Shown here: in pieces, positions 33,752 to 43,682 of the stretch
How the letters are laid out: the number at the start of each line of letters is the position of its first letter
How positions within the stretch are numbered: the stretch's first letter is position 1
From: an uncultured Parabacteroides sp.
GTDB taxonomy: Bacteria > Bacteroidota > Bacteroidia > Bacteroidales > Tannerellaceae
NCBI GenBank assembly: GCA_944325335.1
Contig: CALUZR010000018.1
Coordinates: 1 to 54,558, forward strand
Length of the DNA stretch: 54,558 nucleotides
Direction: 5' to 3'
Notes under the pieces: model-generated
What the model was told of the DNA's origin: nothing
The model's database searches: none
The model's input: only the letters and a program-made list of their open reading frames with translations
Position numbers and translations under genes: made by a program

Positions 33752-36565
33752 TTAACGTTCGATGAGAGCTGCTTTGCCCAAACCAATGGGAGAAGATGGG
33801 CTTCCTTTGAATAGAATCCGGACGTTTATCTCTTCACTTGTCGGAGGGAAAGGCACTTCCAGATCCGCACATGCCGCCTCTTGCTTCGTGGCCAATTGCT
33901 TGCCATTCACCCAAACCTCGGCTTCACCATATACTTCACGAAGACGCAATACACCTCCTTTTTGTTTATGGATAGCGAAAGGAGCAAACGACGCGCGGCA
34001 AAGGTAATAGCCATCGCCTGGCATATCGTTCAACGTCCCTGCATTGATTTGTTGCCAGCTATTCATGTCATTTTCTGCTAACTCCATCGTCGGATTTAAC
34101 CGTTCGGCAGAGAAAGGGGACAGCATCCATCGATCCAATACAATGGAAGGATTGACCACCTCAACCGCAGGTCCACCCTCCGACGCGATGGTATGAATCT
34201 GGATCGTAGCGGATTCCAATCCCGGAGTAGAGGCGGTCAAGAGAATGGGTTCCGTAGCTCCTTTATTAGTCTGCACAATGACTTGCGCATATCCATTGAA
34301 GAGGTTCCGCTTCATGGCCTTGTCCGGTTCGTGTGAATTGGGGTTTCCATTTCCTACACCGATGATACGCCCCGGTCCACTAATCGAGAATTCCATCGGA
34401 AGGTTGGCCGTCGGGATATGGCGTCCCTTCTTATCCACTACTTCTACGGTAATAGGCATGGCATCCCGTCCGTCTCCTGCAAGCGATTCGCGGTATGGAA
34501 TCAAGCGGACGCGCTTCGCTTCGCCGGTGGTTTCCACTTGATAGCAGACGCATTCTTTCCCTCCTTTATAGCCAATAGCCTCCAATTTACCGGGCTTATA
34601 CGGAATATAGAATGTATTCATCTCATATTTGTCTACCTTTTCCGCACCTACTTGCTTGCCATTCAAAAGGACACGGACGCTATCCGCATTCGTAAGCGTC
34701 ATGACTTTGATCGGTTTCCCGATGCTATCGGTAGGCCAATTCCAGTGCGGCACGAGGTGCATCACCGGACGGTCCTCGATCCATTGTGCCTGCCGTAGAT
34801 AATAAGCCATCTTCGGGAAGCCGCACAAATCCATGATGCCAAAGAAGGAGCTGGCGGAAGGCCAACGGAAAGGCGTTGGCTCGCCCCGATAATCGAATCC
34901 CGTCCAGACGAAGCTTCCCGCCAAGAAGGGGCGTTCGTTGATCGCTTTCCAGTTATCCCGGTGCGTTTGTCCCCAATCAGCCGCCCGCGTGTCATACGAA
35001 TCGATGATATTATGTTCCATATCCGTCTGGTATTCGCCTCGTACTTGGAAGGCCGAACAATCCTCGGAGCTGGTCAGCTTCAGGGTCGGATTCTTTTGGT
35101 GGAACTCATCATACGCATAATGTTGGTAGTTAAAGCCTACAATCTCTACGGCTTGCGAAACGTTATATGGTTCAAACAAACCGCCATTCATAGCTGCGGT
35201 CACCGGACGGGTCGTATCCAATTGTTCGACCACGTCGCGCATCCGGCGCACCATCTCGTACCCATTCTCCGTGCCCTGCATCGGTTCTTCGTTGAACACC
35301 GACCAAAGGATGACGCTGGGCCGATTCCTATCCCGTTTCACCAGCCATTCCAACTGGCGGACATGCTCCGGCGAAGTGTTGAAGACGCGGTTCTCGTCCA
35401 TGACCAAGATACCCAAGCTATCGCACAAATCGAGTAATTCCACCGAAGGCGGATTATGCGAACAACGGTAGGCATTCACGCCCATGTCCTTAAGCAACTT
35501 CATCCGGAATCCCCACAAGGCATCCGGCATCGCCACGCCTACGCCGGCATGGTCTTGGTGGTTGCACACGCCTTTTATCTTCAAATGTCTTCCATTCAGG
35601 AAGAAACCCGAATCGGCATCGAAATAATAAGAACGAAACCCACACCGGGTGGTCAGTTCGTCCGTCTTGACACCATTTTGTACCACTTCGGTCTTTACCG
35701 TATATAATATAGGTGAATCGATATCCCATAATTGCGGATTATGCACGGTCAGTTGCATCCGGGCCGTCGCATCCCGCAAAGGTTCCACTTCCACCTGGGC
35801 CACGCCCGCTTGGATCACCTTCCCGTCTGGCCCGTACAACGTGGATTTCACCTCAGCCACGGCTGAAAGTTTACCCGCATTGTTCACTTCCACTTCAATC
35901 GGAATGAGCCATTCATCGCCCGTCTGCTTGACAGGGTTGGCATATACGCCGTCCGTCTTCAGATGCAAAGGCGAACGCTTCACCAGCCACGTATGCCGAT
36001 AGATGCCAGCCCCTTCATACCACCACCCCTCTTGCGAATGGGCGTCTACACGGACCGCTATCGTGTTAGGAGCATCGCCGAAATTCAGATAAGGCGTGAT
36101 ATCTATATAAGAAGAGGTATAACCGCACCAATTCCGATGCAAAAGCGTGCCGTTCACCCAAATTGTGGAATAGGTCGCAATCCCATCAAAGTGCAATTCG
36201 AAATGCTTCCCTTTATCTTCGGGAGAGACTTGGAAAGTCCGCCGATACCATCCATATCCCCGGTCGCGATAACCTTGCGAAAGGTTCGCATCCGGGTTGA
36301 AAGGCTGCTCGACCGCCCAATCGTGCGGCAAATCCAATACGCGCCAATCGCTATCATCATAACCAGGAGCGGCAGCTCCCCAACTTCTTCCCGCCTTCGC
36401 ATTGGCATACGAGGCGCCATGCCCCTTTATCTCTGGGAAAGGAATATCCCCTTCGTGGAAACGCCAACCTTCGTCCAACGAGAGCTTCATCGGTTCCGTC
36501 ACATGCTCTTGCGCCGAAAACGTGAAAGGTAACATACAACATACAAGTGTCCAAAACTTTTTCAT
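33752..36565 (-). CDS. Glycoside hydrolase family 2 (beta-galactosidase-like), exported
   Basis: A 937-residue secreted glycosidase. After a signal peptide (about 1-18) come the GH2 sugar-binding jelly roll (about 25-195, DDSDWRVLDLPHDW), the immunoglobulin-like domain (about 200-305) and the TIM barrel. The acid/base is in LWSVFNEEP (about E426) and the nucleophile is likely E501 in LTSSEDCSAFQVRGEY. A DUF4982-type domain (about 650-715, VLLNGKQVG) and further beta domains follow, ending in a jelly roll like a carbohydrate-binding module. Bacteroidales use such enzymes to cut terminal beta-galactosides or glucuronides in the periplasm; the exact sugar is open. There is no SusCD pair next to it. 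Confidence 0.9.
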   Translation of the reverse strand: MKKFWTLVCCMLPFTFSAQEHVTEPMKLSLDEGWRFHEGDIPFPEIKGHGASYANAKAGRSWGAAAPGYDDSDWRVLDLPHDWAVEQPFNPDANLSQGYRDRGYGWYRRTFQVSPEDKGKHFELHFDGIATYSTIWVNGTLLHRNWCGYTSSYIDITPYLNFGDAPNTIAVRVDAHSQEGWWYEGAGIYRHTWLVKRSPLHLKTDGVYANPVKQTGDEWLIPIEVEVNNAGKLSAVAEVKSTLYGPDGKVIQAGVAQVEVEPLRDATARMQLTVHNPQLWDIDSPILYTVKTEVVQNGVKTDELTTRCGFRSYYFDADSGFFLNGRHLKIKGVCNHQDHAGVGVAMPDALWGFRMKLLKDMGVNAYRCSHNPPSVELLDLCDSLGILVMDENRVFNTSPEHVRQLEWLVKRDRNRPSVILWSVFNEEPMQGTENGYEMVRRMRDVVEQLDTTRPVTAAMNGGLFEPYNVSQAVEIVGFNYQHYAYDEFHQKNPTLKLTSSEDCSAFQVRGEYQTDMEHNIIDSYDTRAADWGQTHRDNWKAINERPFLAGSFVWTGFDYRGEPTPFRWPSASSFFGIMDLCGFPKMAYYLRQAQWIEDRPVMHLVPHWNWPTDSIGKPIKVMTLTNADSVRVLLNGKQVGAEKVDKYEMNTFYIPYKPGKLEAIGYKGGKECVCYQVETTGEAKRVRLIPYRESLAGDGRDAMPITVEVVDKKGRHIPTANLPMEFSISGPGRIIGVGNGNPNSHEPDKAMKRNLFNGYAQVIVQTNKGATEPILLTASTPGLESATIQIHTIASEGGPAVEVVNPSIVLDRWMLSPFSAERLNPTMELAENDMNSWQQINAGTLNDMPGDGYYLCRASFAPFAIHKQKGGVLRLREVYGEAEVWVNGKQLATKQEAACADLEVPFPPTSEEINVRILFKGSPSSPIGLGKAALIER

Positions 36566-36594
36566 GGGTTATCCGTTTTTACAAAATTCACCCG

Positions 36595-36602
36595 CAAAAA
36601 TA
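36595..36602 (-). promoter_or_regulatory. -7 box of the GH2 gene
   Basis: Minus-strand TATTTTTG, 29 bases upstream of the start codon; no clear -33 match. Confidence 0.35.
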
Positions 36603-36729
36603 ACTTTTTCTCCTTAATCCGCTGCCTCCAGTTCCGATTTTGAGTGCATTTTCCCGATTCGTGCATTTAAATGCAAAAAGATTGCAGAATCTGAACCATC
36701 GCCTACTTTTACGATCATGAGGTTGAAGC

Positions 36730-36981
36730 GGTACAATCATCCGCCTGAAAACTCAGGCAGCGCTTTGTATCGGTACAATTACCTGCCCGGATGTTCAGGC
36801 GGCACTTTGTATCGGTACAATTACCCGCCTGAAAGTTCAGGCAACACTTTGTACTGGTACAATTACCCGCCCAAATGTTCAGGCAGCACTTTGTACCGGT
36901 ACAATTACTCGCCCGAATGTTCAGGCGGCACTTTGTACTGGTACAATCATCTGCCTGAAAGTCCAGGCAACACTTTGTACC
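36730..36981. repeat. Six tandem 42-bp repeats with two palindromes each
   Basis: Six exact-period copies start at 36730, 36772, 36814, 36856, 36898 and 36940, and a decayed seventh follows from about 36982. Each unit holds GCCTGAAnnTTCAGGC-type and TTGTACnGGTACAA-type palindromes. Bases differ between copies mostly in ways that keep pairing or reach only the loop. A 14-residue periodic peptide could be read on either strand because 42 is a multiple of three, but start signals are lacking. The array fills most of the 466-base gap between the end of metH and the GH2 promoter. There are no unique spacers, so it is not a CRISPR array. Confidence 0.88.
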
Positions 36982-37031
36982 CAAAAGGTAACCCGCCTGA
37001 TCTCCGTGTTTTTTATTTTTTCAACATGTTC

Positions 37032-40000
37032 TTATTTTCCTAATATCTTCCGCACCTCATCCACCGATAGGTTCCGCCTCCGGGCATAATCGCGCAATTG
37101 AGACTCGTCGATTCGTCCGATACGGAAATATGCGCTGGCGGGATGGGCGATATAGAGTCCGCTGACCGAGGCGGTGGGCGTCATGGCTCCATGTTCCGTC
37201 AGGCGGATACCGATTTGGGAGAAATCCAGGAGCTTGTCCAACGTGAAATTCTCCAACTGGTCGGGAAGCGAAGGATAGCCTATCGCCGGACGGATGCCTG
37301 CATATTTCACTTTAAACAGTTCGGAGACAGATAGATTTTCATCTGGCGCATAACCCCAATATTCGCGCCGCACTTTCGCGTGCAAATACTCAGCCGTGGC
37401 CTCTGCCAAGCGGTCGGCCAGCGTTTGGAGGAGCATGGCTTTATAGGCATCGCCCTCTTCTTCATATTTCGCCTTCAGGTAATCCATGCCCGCGCCACCC
37501 GTCACGGCAAATGCCCCGACATAATCCGTCCGTCCGTCCGACTCGGGCATCACATAATCTGCCAACGATTTATACGCTCCGTCATGCTTTTCCTGCTGGC
37601 GAAGCGTGGGCAGGAGTTCATCACCCATTTGAATATCATCGCCTAAGCTCTTAGCCGGGAAGAATCCATACACCGCCCGGCAATATTCCGCCTTGATTTC
37701 CGACAGATACTGGAGCATTTTCGAGGCGTCTTTATAGAGTTGCATCGCCTCCTCAGCTTTACTCCTCTCCTTTTCAGGGATATTCGCCAACCACGAAGCC
37801 CGGCAGGCATCGCACCCATGGATACGGGTCAGCTCCTCGAAGCGCCCGTTCAATTTCCAGGCCAGGAAGAAAAACGACCAATGGATATAGGGAATCACCT
37901 CTTCTATCGGAATATAAGGGATAACTTGCACACCTATTTGTTTCGGTCGAACCGGTTGATAAGCTGTCCAATCGAACTGTACCCGATGCGCACGCGCCTC
38001 TTCAAGCGGAATCAGTTCGACCTGCCCCGCTTCCATCGCCTCGCGCAAAGAAGCATATTCGGCATTCAACTCCGAAACATAAGCATCGTGCGTGGAAGGA
38101 TTCAGAAGCTTGGCGGCAATCAGCGGATTCTGCGAAGCATCCGACACATGGATGACGGGCGCGTCATAGTGTGGGGCGATCTTGAGCGCAGTGTGAAGCT
38201 TGGAAGTCGTCGCGCCGCCCACCATGATCGGCATTCGCAATCCGGCGCGTTGCATCTCGTCCGCCACATGCGCCATTTCTTCGAGCGAAGGCGTAATCAA
38301 GCCGGAAAGGCACACAATGTCAGGTTGCTCTTGCTGCGCCACCTCGACAATCCGCTCGGCTGGCACCATGACGCCCAAGTCTATTACTTCATAATTATTG
38401 CACGACAGGACAATCGAAACGATGTTTTTCCCGATGTCGTGCACATCGCCTTTCACCGTAGCAAAGAGTACTTTGCCAGCTTTCTTCGCGCCGGCAGCCT
38501 CTTTTTCCGCTTCGATGGCAGGCTGGAGGATGGCAACGGCTTTCTTCATCGTGCGGGCGGTCTTCACCACTTGCGGGAGGAACATCTTTCCCGCGCCAAA
38601 CAACTCTCCCACTTTGTTCATGCCGCCCATCAACGGGCCGTCGATGATATCCACCGCATGCGGATAACGTTGCAACGCCTCCGAAAGGTCCTCTTCCAAG
38701 TGGTCGGAAATGCCTTTGATCAGGGCTTGTTCCAACCGTGTTTCCACTGGGATTTCTTTCCGGGAGGCTTGGTTCTCGCCCGAAGCTGCGGCGGTTTCCT
38801 TTTGTGCCAGATGCTGCGCAGCGTATTCAATTAGCTCTTCGGCTGCCTCTTTCCGCCGATATAGAATCACATCTTCCAAGAGCGAACGGAAAGCGGGCTC
38901 AATGCCTTCATAAAGGATGGAGGTCGCCGGATTGACAATGCCCATGTCCATGCCCTGCTGGATCGCATGATAAAGGAACACGGCGTGCATCGCCTCGCGC
39001 ACGGGGTCATTTCCGCGAAACGAGAACGAAAGGTTGCTCACACCACCGCTCACCTTCGCCCCAGGCAAATGCTGCTTGATCCAAGCTACCGCGCGGATGA
39101 AATCGAGCGCATAGCGGTCGTGTTCCTCCATGCCCGTCGCGATGGCCAGCACATTCGGGTCGAAGATAATATCTTGCGGCGGGAAACCGATGCCCGTCAG
39201 CAGGCGATAGGCCCTTTCGCACACCTCGATTTTCCGTTCGAACGTATCCGCCTGCCCTTGCTCGTCGAAGGCCATGACCACCGTGGCAGCCCCCAATTTC
39301 TGTATTCTCCGCGCATGGTCGAGGAAGGTTTTCTCGCCCTCTTTCAAGGAAATGGAATTGACGATACTCTTACCCTGCACACTCATCAGTCCCGCTTCGA
39401 TGACGTCCCACTTCGAGGAGTCGATCATCACCGGCACGCGGGCGATATCCGGCTCGGAGGCAATGAGATTCAGGAAGGTCGTCATCTCCTGGCGCGCGTC
39501 GAGCAGACCGTCGTCCATGTTGATATCAATGATTTGCGCCCCGTCTTCCACCTGTTTCCGGGCAATGGCGAGGGCTTCTTCGTAGTTTTTCTCTTTGATG
39601 AGGCGGAGGAACTTACGCGACCCTGCGACATTGCACCGCTCGCCTATGTTGATAAAGTTGTTTTCAGGCTTGATTTCCAGCACTTCGAGGCCGGAGAGCA
39701 CCAGCGTCTCTTTCCGTGGGGCGGGGACATGAGGCTGCTTATCCTTCACGAGGGCAGGGAATTGCGCGATGTGCGCCGGCGTCGTCCCGCAACATCCGCC
39801 CAGGACGTTCACCAATCCTTCCTCTACAAACGGACGGACATGCGCCGCCATCATCTCCGGCGTCTCATCGTACGCTCCAAATGTATTCGGCAAGCCGGCA
39901 TTCGGATAAGCGCTGATATAGAAGGGCGCTGTCGTAGCCAATTCCCTCAAATAGGGCAACATGTCTTTGGCACCAAACGAGCAGTTCAGCCCGACGCTCA

Positions 40001-40715
40001 CGATGCGGGCATGGCCCACCGAGGCAAGGAACGCCTGCAGCGTCTGTCCCGAAAGCGTGCGTCCTCCCTGCGCCGTCAAGGTTAAGGAAAGCATCACGGG
40101 CAGGTCTTTGCCCTGTTCTGTCAAGACCGCATCCGCCGCCTCCAGACCAGCTTTGGCATTCAGCGTGTCGAAGGTAGTTTCGAACAATAGGATGTCCGCA
40201 CCTCCTTCTACCAAAGCCGTTATTTGCTCATAATAAGCTGTATATAAATCTTGATAGGTCACGGCTCGATAGGCGGGATTCGCCACATCGGGACTCATCG
40301 AAGCGGTTTTATTCGTCGGCCCAATAGAACCTGCCACCAGCGCCGTCCGCTCCGGATGCTCCTTCCGATATTCATCAGCCAATGAACGGCAAAGGCGCGC
40401 CGCCGCGAGGTTCATCTCCCGCACCCACGCCTCCGTTCCGTAGTCTGCCTGCGAAATGGCGTTGGCGTTGAAGGTGTTCGTGGTGAAAATATCCGCGCCC
40501 GCGTCGAGATATTGCTTGTGTATCGCGCGGACGACATCGGGGCGCGTCAGGTTGAGCAAATCGTTGTTGCCCCGGAGCGTGCCCGGCACGTCGGCCCACT
40601 GCGCCCCGCGATAATCCGTTTCCGTCAGCCCATAGCGTTGGAGCATCGTCCCCATGCCGCCGTCGAGCACAAGGATGCGCTCCTGCAAAAGTTGTATAAA
40701 GTGATTCCTGTCCAT
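37032..40715 (-). CDS. metH: Cobalamin-dependent methionine synthase
   Basis: Transfers a methyl group from methyltetrahydrofolate to homocysteine via B12. Domains in order: homocysteine methyltransferase (about 1-325, [14 protein letters not shown], with the zinc ligands in GGCCGTTP), pterin-binding (about 350-615, [16 protein letters not shown]), B12 cap and B12-binding (about 650-890, with the DVHDIGKNI cobalt-ligand motif) and the AdoMet-dependent reactivation domain (about 920-1227, [20 protein letters not shown]). The frame is open to 40757, but the family start is the ATG at 40715. It lies 135 bases after smpB with two small hairpins between, so it may share that operon. No B12 riboswitch was seen upstream. 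Confidence 0.96.
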   Translation of the reverse strand: MDRNHFIQLLQERILVLDGGMGTMLQRYGLTETDYRGAQWADVPGTLRGNNDLLNLTRPDVVRAIHKQYLDAGADIFTTNTFNANAISQADYGTEAWVREMNLAAARLCRSLADEYRKEHPERTALVAGSIGPTNKTASMSPDVANPAYRAVTYQDLYTAYYEQITALVEGGADILLFETTFDTLNAKAGLEAADAVLTEQGKDLPVMLSLTLTAQGGRTLSGQTLQAFLASVGHARIVSVGLNCSFGAKDMLPYLRELATTAPFYISAYPNAGLPNTFGAYDETPEMMAAHVRPFVEEGLVNVLGGCCGTTPAHIAQFPALVKDKQPHVPAPRKETLVLSGLEVLEIKPENNFINIGERCNVAGSRKFLRLIKEKNYEEALAIARKQVEDGAQIIDINMDDGLLDARQEMTTFLNLIASEPDIARVPVMIDSSKWDVIEAGLMSVQGKSIVNSISLKEGEKTFLDHARRIQKLGAATVVMAFDEQGQADTFERKIEVCERAYRLLTGIGFPPQDIIFDPNVLAIATGMEEHDRYALDFIRAVAWIKQHLPGAKVSGGVSNLSFSFRGNDPVREAMHAVFLYHAIQQGMDMGIVNPATSILYEGIEPAFRSLLEDVILYRRKEAAEELIEYAAQHLAQKETAAASGENQASRKEIPVETRLEQALIKGISDHLEEDLSEALQRYPHAVDIIDGPLMGGMNKVGELFGAGKMFLPQVVKTARTMKKAVAILQPAIEAEKEAAGAKKAGKVLFATVKGDVHDIGKNIVSIVLSCNNYEVIDLGVMVPAERIVEVAQQEQPDIVCLSGLITPSLEEMAHVADEMQRAGLRMPIMVGGATTSKLHTALKIAPHYDAPVIHVSDASQNPLIAAKLLNPSTHDAYVSELNAEYASLREAMEAGQVELIPLEEARAHRVQFDWTAYQPVRPKQIGVQVIPYIPIEEVIPYIHWSFFFLAWKLNGRFEELTRIHGCDACRASWLANIPEKERSKAEEAMQLYKDASKMLQYLSEIKAEYCRAVYGFFPAKSLGDDIQMGDELLPTLRQQEKHDGAYKSLADYVMPESDGRTDYVGAFAVTGGAGMDYLKAKYEEEGDAYKAMLLQTLADRLAEATAEYLHAKVRREYWGYAPDENLSVSELFKVKYAGIRPAIGYPSLPDQLENFTLDKLLDFSQIGIRLTEHGAMTPTASVSGLYIAHPASAYFRIGRIDESQLRDYARRRNLSVDEVRKILGK

Positions 40716-40770
40716 ATTTTCTTGTTGATTCCTTATTTTCCAGACCCTAAAACACAACGATGAACGCAGA

Positions 40771-40807
40771 AAACGACAACGTCGTTTGCGCCATTCACGC
40801 CGTGAAT
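40771..40807 (-). other. Two small hairpins between smpB and metH
   Basis: AAACGAC/GTCGTTT (40771-40787, three-base loop) and ATTCAC/GTGAAT (40793-40807, three-base loop) form adjacent stems in the smpB-metH gap. They could be a weak terminator or a processing site separating the two genes. No promoter consensus lies between them and metH. Confidence 0.4.
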
Positions 40808-40850
40808 CTATACTTTGTCAGGCATCATTTGGTGCGCCCCAGTCTACCAT

Positions 40851-41312
40851 TCAACGCTGGAAGGCACGCGCCATCTCGCGTTTGTCGTCGCGGTCCTTAA
40901 TGGAGTTGCGCTTGTCGTACTCCTTTTTACCGCGGGCGATGGCGACGATGAGCTTCGCGAGCCCTTTGTCGTTGATGAAAAGACGCGTGGGGACGACCGT
41001 AAAGCCGCTCGTGCGGATGGCCGACTCCAGTTTGCGGATTTCCTTGCGGTTGAGCAGCAATTTGCGGTCGCGGCGGGCGTTGTGGTTGTTGTACGTCCCG
41101 TAGAAATACTCGGCGATGTACATGTTTTTTACCCAGACTTCGCCCTTCTCGACGATGCAAAACGTATCCACCAGGCTCGCCTTTCCCTGGCGGATGGACT
41201 TGATTTCCGTCCCGGTCAGAACGATGCCCGCCGTGAACGTGTCGAGCAACTCGTAGTCGAACGTCGCCCGTTTATTCTTAATCGATATGTTCTTCTCAAA
41301 TTTTTCTTTCAT
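40851..41312 (-). CDS. smpB: SsrA-binding protein SmpB
   Basis: Partner of tmRNA in rescuing stalled ribosomes. The 153-residue protein shows the OB-fold core with [33 protein letters not shown] and [12 protein letters not shown], and the basic C-terminal tail [19 protein letters not shown] that enters the mRNA channel. It follows the Yip1-like gene by 12 bases. No tmRNA gene was recognised in this window. Confidence 0.97.
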   Translation of the reverse strand: MKEKFEKNISIKNKRATFDYELLDTFTAGIVLTGTEIKSIRQGKASLVDTFCIVEKGEVWVKNMYIAEYFYGTYNNHNARRDRKLLLNRKEIRKLESAIRTSGFTVVPTRLFINDKGLAKLIVAIARGKKEYDKRNSIKDRDDKREMARAFQR

Positions 41313-41324
41313 AAGACAACTTAC

Positions 41325-41915
41325 TTAATGGAACGCCGGCATCAAGATGACAAACAGATAGTTGATAGCCATCGGCGTCAGGATAAGGATGAGGGACGCG
41401 AGGGTGGTGAATTTCATCCGCACGGCCTCGTCCACTTTCATATAAATAATCGAACCTTCCCATACAATATAGAAGGTGTAAAGTACAAAGATATAGAGGA
41501 AAAAGAAGTCTGGCAAGAGGAGCCGCACGATCTCCAATACATACATCAGCGACGACGCCAACCCGACAAACGACTGGCAAAGCCGCACGTCCTTCGGTTG
41601 TTTAAACAACCCGCGCCACACTTCGCCCAGCACATAAGAGGCCAGATAAAACCCGCCGAAGAAGGAGACCAACGTGAGAATGGCCGATTTGAGCGCATAT
41701 TCGAAGTCGAACTCCTGCCGCGTGCAGATGCTGATAAAGGCAGCCACGGTCATCAAACCGATAAACGGATAGACATAATTGCTGAGGAAACGCTCGTGTT
41801 GCTCTTTGTTCCGCCCCTCTTGAACACCCCGTTCACGCTCGGCAGCCAAGCTTTTCCAAGTCTTCGAAGGGCGGGAAATAAGTTCTAAAACCAGTTTAAA
41901 TATCAACTTATACAT
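41325..41915 (-). CDS. Yip1-family-like membrane protein
   Basis: A 196-residue protein with about five hydrophobic segments after a cytoplasmic N-terminus (LISRPSKTWKSLAAERE). The pattern resembles the YIP1/DUF1282 group of small bacterial membrane proteins, whose role is unknown. It starts the likely operon with smpB and metH and has a well-matched promoter upstream. Family assignment is by layout rather than by strong motifs. Confidence 0.65.
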   Translation of the reverse strand: MYKLIFKLVLELISRPSKTWKSLAAERERGVQEGRNKEQHERFLSNYVYPFIGLMTVAAFISICTRQEFDFEYALKSAILTLVSFFGGFYLASYVLGEVWRGLFKQPKDVRLCQSFVGLASSLMYVLEIVRLLLPDFFFLYIFVLYTFYIVWEGSIIYMKVDEAVRMKFTTLASLILILTPMAINYLFVILMPAFH

Positions 41916-41939
41916 ACGATTCTATCTGATTGATGGTTG

Positions 41940-41970
41940 CAAATGTACGAAAAGGGCATGGGTTTACAAA
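41940..41970 (-). promoter_or_regulatory. Promoter of the Yip1-like/smpB/metH unit
   Basis: Minus-strand TTTG (41967-41970) and TACATTTG (41940-41947) are 19 bases apart, 25 bases upstream of the start codon. The -33 element overlaps the end of the preceding gene. Confidence 0.55.
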
Positions 41971-42749
41971 TTATCCGGCCGATATTTCAGCATGACGGTG
42001 TGCATATCAGAGGTCTCCCACGTATATTCCGTCGAATCGGGCGAGAAACTGGTGGGGTAAACGAACCGAATGTTCAGCGAATCGCCACTTGCGTACCCCT
42101 TGGCCCGCGCCTGCTCGACGAGATCGGCGATGTCGATGGCCTGCGGGACGCTCCAATTCCGTCGGATGGCCGTATCGCCCGCGATCCACGTCGCCCGCGA
42201 ACGGACATACAGTTCGAAGCCGCGAAGCCCCGTCATCTCGTCTACAATAGGTTCCGCCTCCGGATTGTAGGAGAACGTATAAGCATTGACTTGCGAGAGA
42301 TAGTAACGGTTATACTCCGGGAAGAGGAAGAGATAACCGTCCACGTAGAGACTCGATTCGGGGTCGACCGTCGGGAAAGTCTCGTCACGACGGACCTCTG
42401 CCGTATCGGGCACGGTAAGCAGCTCCCAGCGCGGTACGGGCGTGTAGGACACGATTGTCGCGTCGTGGATTTCCTTCTCTTCTGCCCATTCCTGCTGTTC
42501 CTTATGGTCCAAATCCCCCCAGTTGAGGCGGAAATCCACCAGGCAACAATCGCCCTCCTCGGCGGCTTGGCTCTGGAACGCTTCCGAAGTGATGCCACTC
42601 CCATCGCGCAGGCGGATAATCTTTTCCGGCACCAACCGCACGACGCCCGCTTGCGCGCCATACGTCTCCCAATAGCCGCTCTCGCCCATACAGGACGCCA
42701 ACAAAACGGCCAGCGTCATACCTATTATATATATACCTATTCGCTTCAT
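41964..42749 (-). CDS. Lipoprotein of unknown function (NigD-like layout)
   Basis: From the ATG at 42749 the protein is 261 residues with a lipoprotein signal ending in LAVLLASC. The frame is open to 42842, but the -7 box at 42770-42777 lies inside that extension, so the shorter start is chosen. The mature protein is acidic and mostly beta-strand. The last 110 residues (GFELYVRSRATW, DIADLVEQARAKG, LNIRFVY) align in layout with the lipoprotein encoded next upstream, so the two are probably distant tandem paralogues. I cannot assign a function. Confidence 0.65.
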   Translation of the reverse strand: MKRIGIYIIGMTLAVLLASCMGESGYWETYGAQAGVVRLVPEKIIRLRDGSGITSEAFQSQAAEEGDCCLVDFRLNWGDLDHKEQQEWAEEKEIHDATIVSYTPVPRWELLTVPDTAEVRRDETFPTVDPESSLYVDGYLFLFPEYNRYYLSQVNAYTFSYNPEAEPIVDEMTGLRGFELYVRSRATWIAGDTAIRRNWSVPQAIDIADLVEQARAKGYASGDSLNIRFVYPTSFSPDSTEYTWETSDMHTVMLKYRPDNL

Positions 42750-42769
42750 ACCATTTTCCTTTTCGGCGG

Positions 42770-42777
42770 CAAAGGTA
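42770..42777 (-). promoter_or_regulatory. -7 box of the downstream lipoprotein gene
   Basis: Minus-strand TACCTTTG, 20 bases upstream of the ATG at 42749. It decides that start. Confidence 0.45.
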
Positions 42778-42790
42778 CGAAAAAGCATGA

Positions 42791-42831
42791 AAAATGCCGT
42801 ACCGAAAAGGAATGAACCTCTCCGATACGGC
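42791..42831 (-). terminator. Intrinsic terminator between the two lipoprotein genes
   Basis: On the minus strand GCCGTATCGGAGAGG pairs with CCTTTTCGGTACGGC around TTCATT, followed by ATTTTTC (42791-42831). It ends the upstream lipoprotein transcript about 40 bases after its stop. Confidence 0.7.
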
Positions 42832-42871
42832 TTATCAAACATCTAAATTTATTAAGTATATGGAAAAATCT

Positions 42872-43651
42872 TTATTGTTGCGTGACCTGCATGGCCATCG
42901 GGTCGGTCATTTTCCACTCCGTGATTTGATTGTTCAACGTATCCGTAGCGTACTTGAAGCGAATATAGAAAAGCTCGTTGCCTTCTGCTTTCTCGATAGA
43001 GTTGATTTGGTCGATGGCCGTCTTGACGTTATAGGCATTCGGCACGGCTGTCACCGTGGCACCTGTCTCATCCGTTCCTTCCATGGTAGCACGTACATAA
43101 AAGTCATAGCAACGTTTCCCTTGATAATCCACGGCTTGCAACTGGGCAGGATAACTCATATACCATTCCATCGTACGCAACTGGCTGCTGCTGGCGCGTA
43201 CGCTGGATGCCAAAATCAACCAACCATTCACATAGTTCTGATAGTTCGAAGCGGCATAAGCTGAAGTCAATAAAATCTCGTTATCCATCAAGTTTACAGT
43301 ATCTGTCGCAAATGTCGCCCTCCATTGTTCAATGACTTCCGGCGTTTGCAAAAGGGAAGCGACCAAATAATTTTGCTGGGAAGCCGCTGCATTGGCATCC
43401 GAACTATAATCGATCATGAAGTTCACTCCTAAGCACGTATTCGCCGGATAGGTATCTTCATTATCCAACTCGGGCACATAAAGCATCGCGCCGCCCGTAT
43501 TCAGCATCATCAAGCCACCTGCATTCATATTCCGCGTCATCACACCAGAAGTCCAACCAGATACTTCATTGGTACCGCCATTCAAACAAGAAGTGAACAT
43601 CACCATCATGGCAGATAAGGCTGCCACCGCCCACATACTACATTTCTTCAT
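42872..43651 (-). CDS. Lipoprotein of unknown function, paralogue of the next
   Basis: A 259-residue exported protein with a lipoprotein signal ending in MVMFTSC. The middle part is rich in Asn, Ala and Gln; the C-terminal part (CYDFYVRATMEGTDETGA, ELFYIRFKYATDTLNN) parallels the neighbouring lipoprotein. It starts 31 bases after the membrane/beta-barrel gene downstream of the sigma factor and is probably cotranscribed with it, so it may be part of, or controlled by, that envelope regulon. Function unknown. Confidence 0.65.
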   Translation of the reverse strand: MKKCSMWAVAALSAMMVMFTSCLNGGTNEVSGWTSGVMTRNMNAGGLMMLNTGGAMLYVPELDNEDTYPANTCLGVNFMIDYSSDANAAASQQNYLVASLLQTPEVIEQWRATFATDTVNLMDNEILLTSAYAASNYQNYVNGWLILASSVRASSSQLRTMEWYMSYPAQLQAVDYQGKRCYDFYVRATMEGTDETGATVTAVPNAYNVKTAIDQINSIEKAEGNELFYIRFKYATDTLNNQITEWKMTDPMAMQVTQQ

Positions 43652-43682
43652 TTTACTTTTATCTTTTATTTTGTTCGTTCAT

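Noticed and set aside
36730..36981. CRISPR-like regular repeats
   Set aside because: The period is continuous, without unique spacers between conserved repeats, and no cas genes are near. It is a tandem repeat.
36715..37043. Open frames on both strands through the 42-bp array
   Set aside because: They are long only because the period is a multiple of three; the predicted peptides are simple 14-residue repeats without signals or partners.
37740..40085. Long plus-strand frames (364 and 372 codons)
   Set aside because: Both are antisense to metH, whose domains are complete on the other strand.
40716..40850. Cobalamin riboswitch before metH
   Set aside because: The gap is only 135 bases, has two small hairpins and no B12-box-like sequence; metH probably shares the upstream operon.
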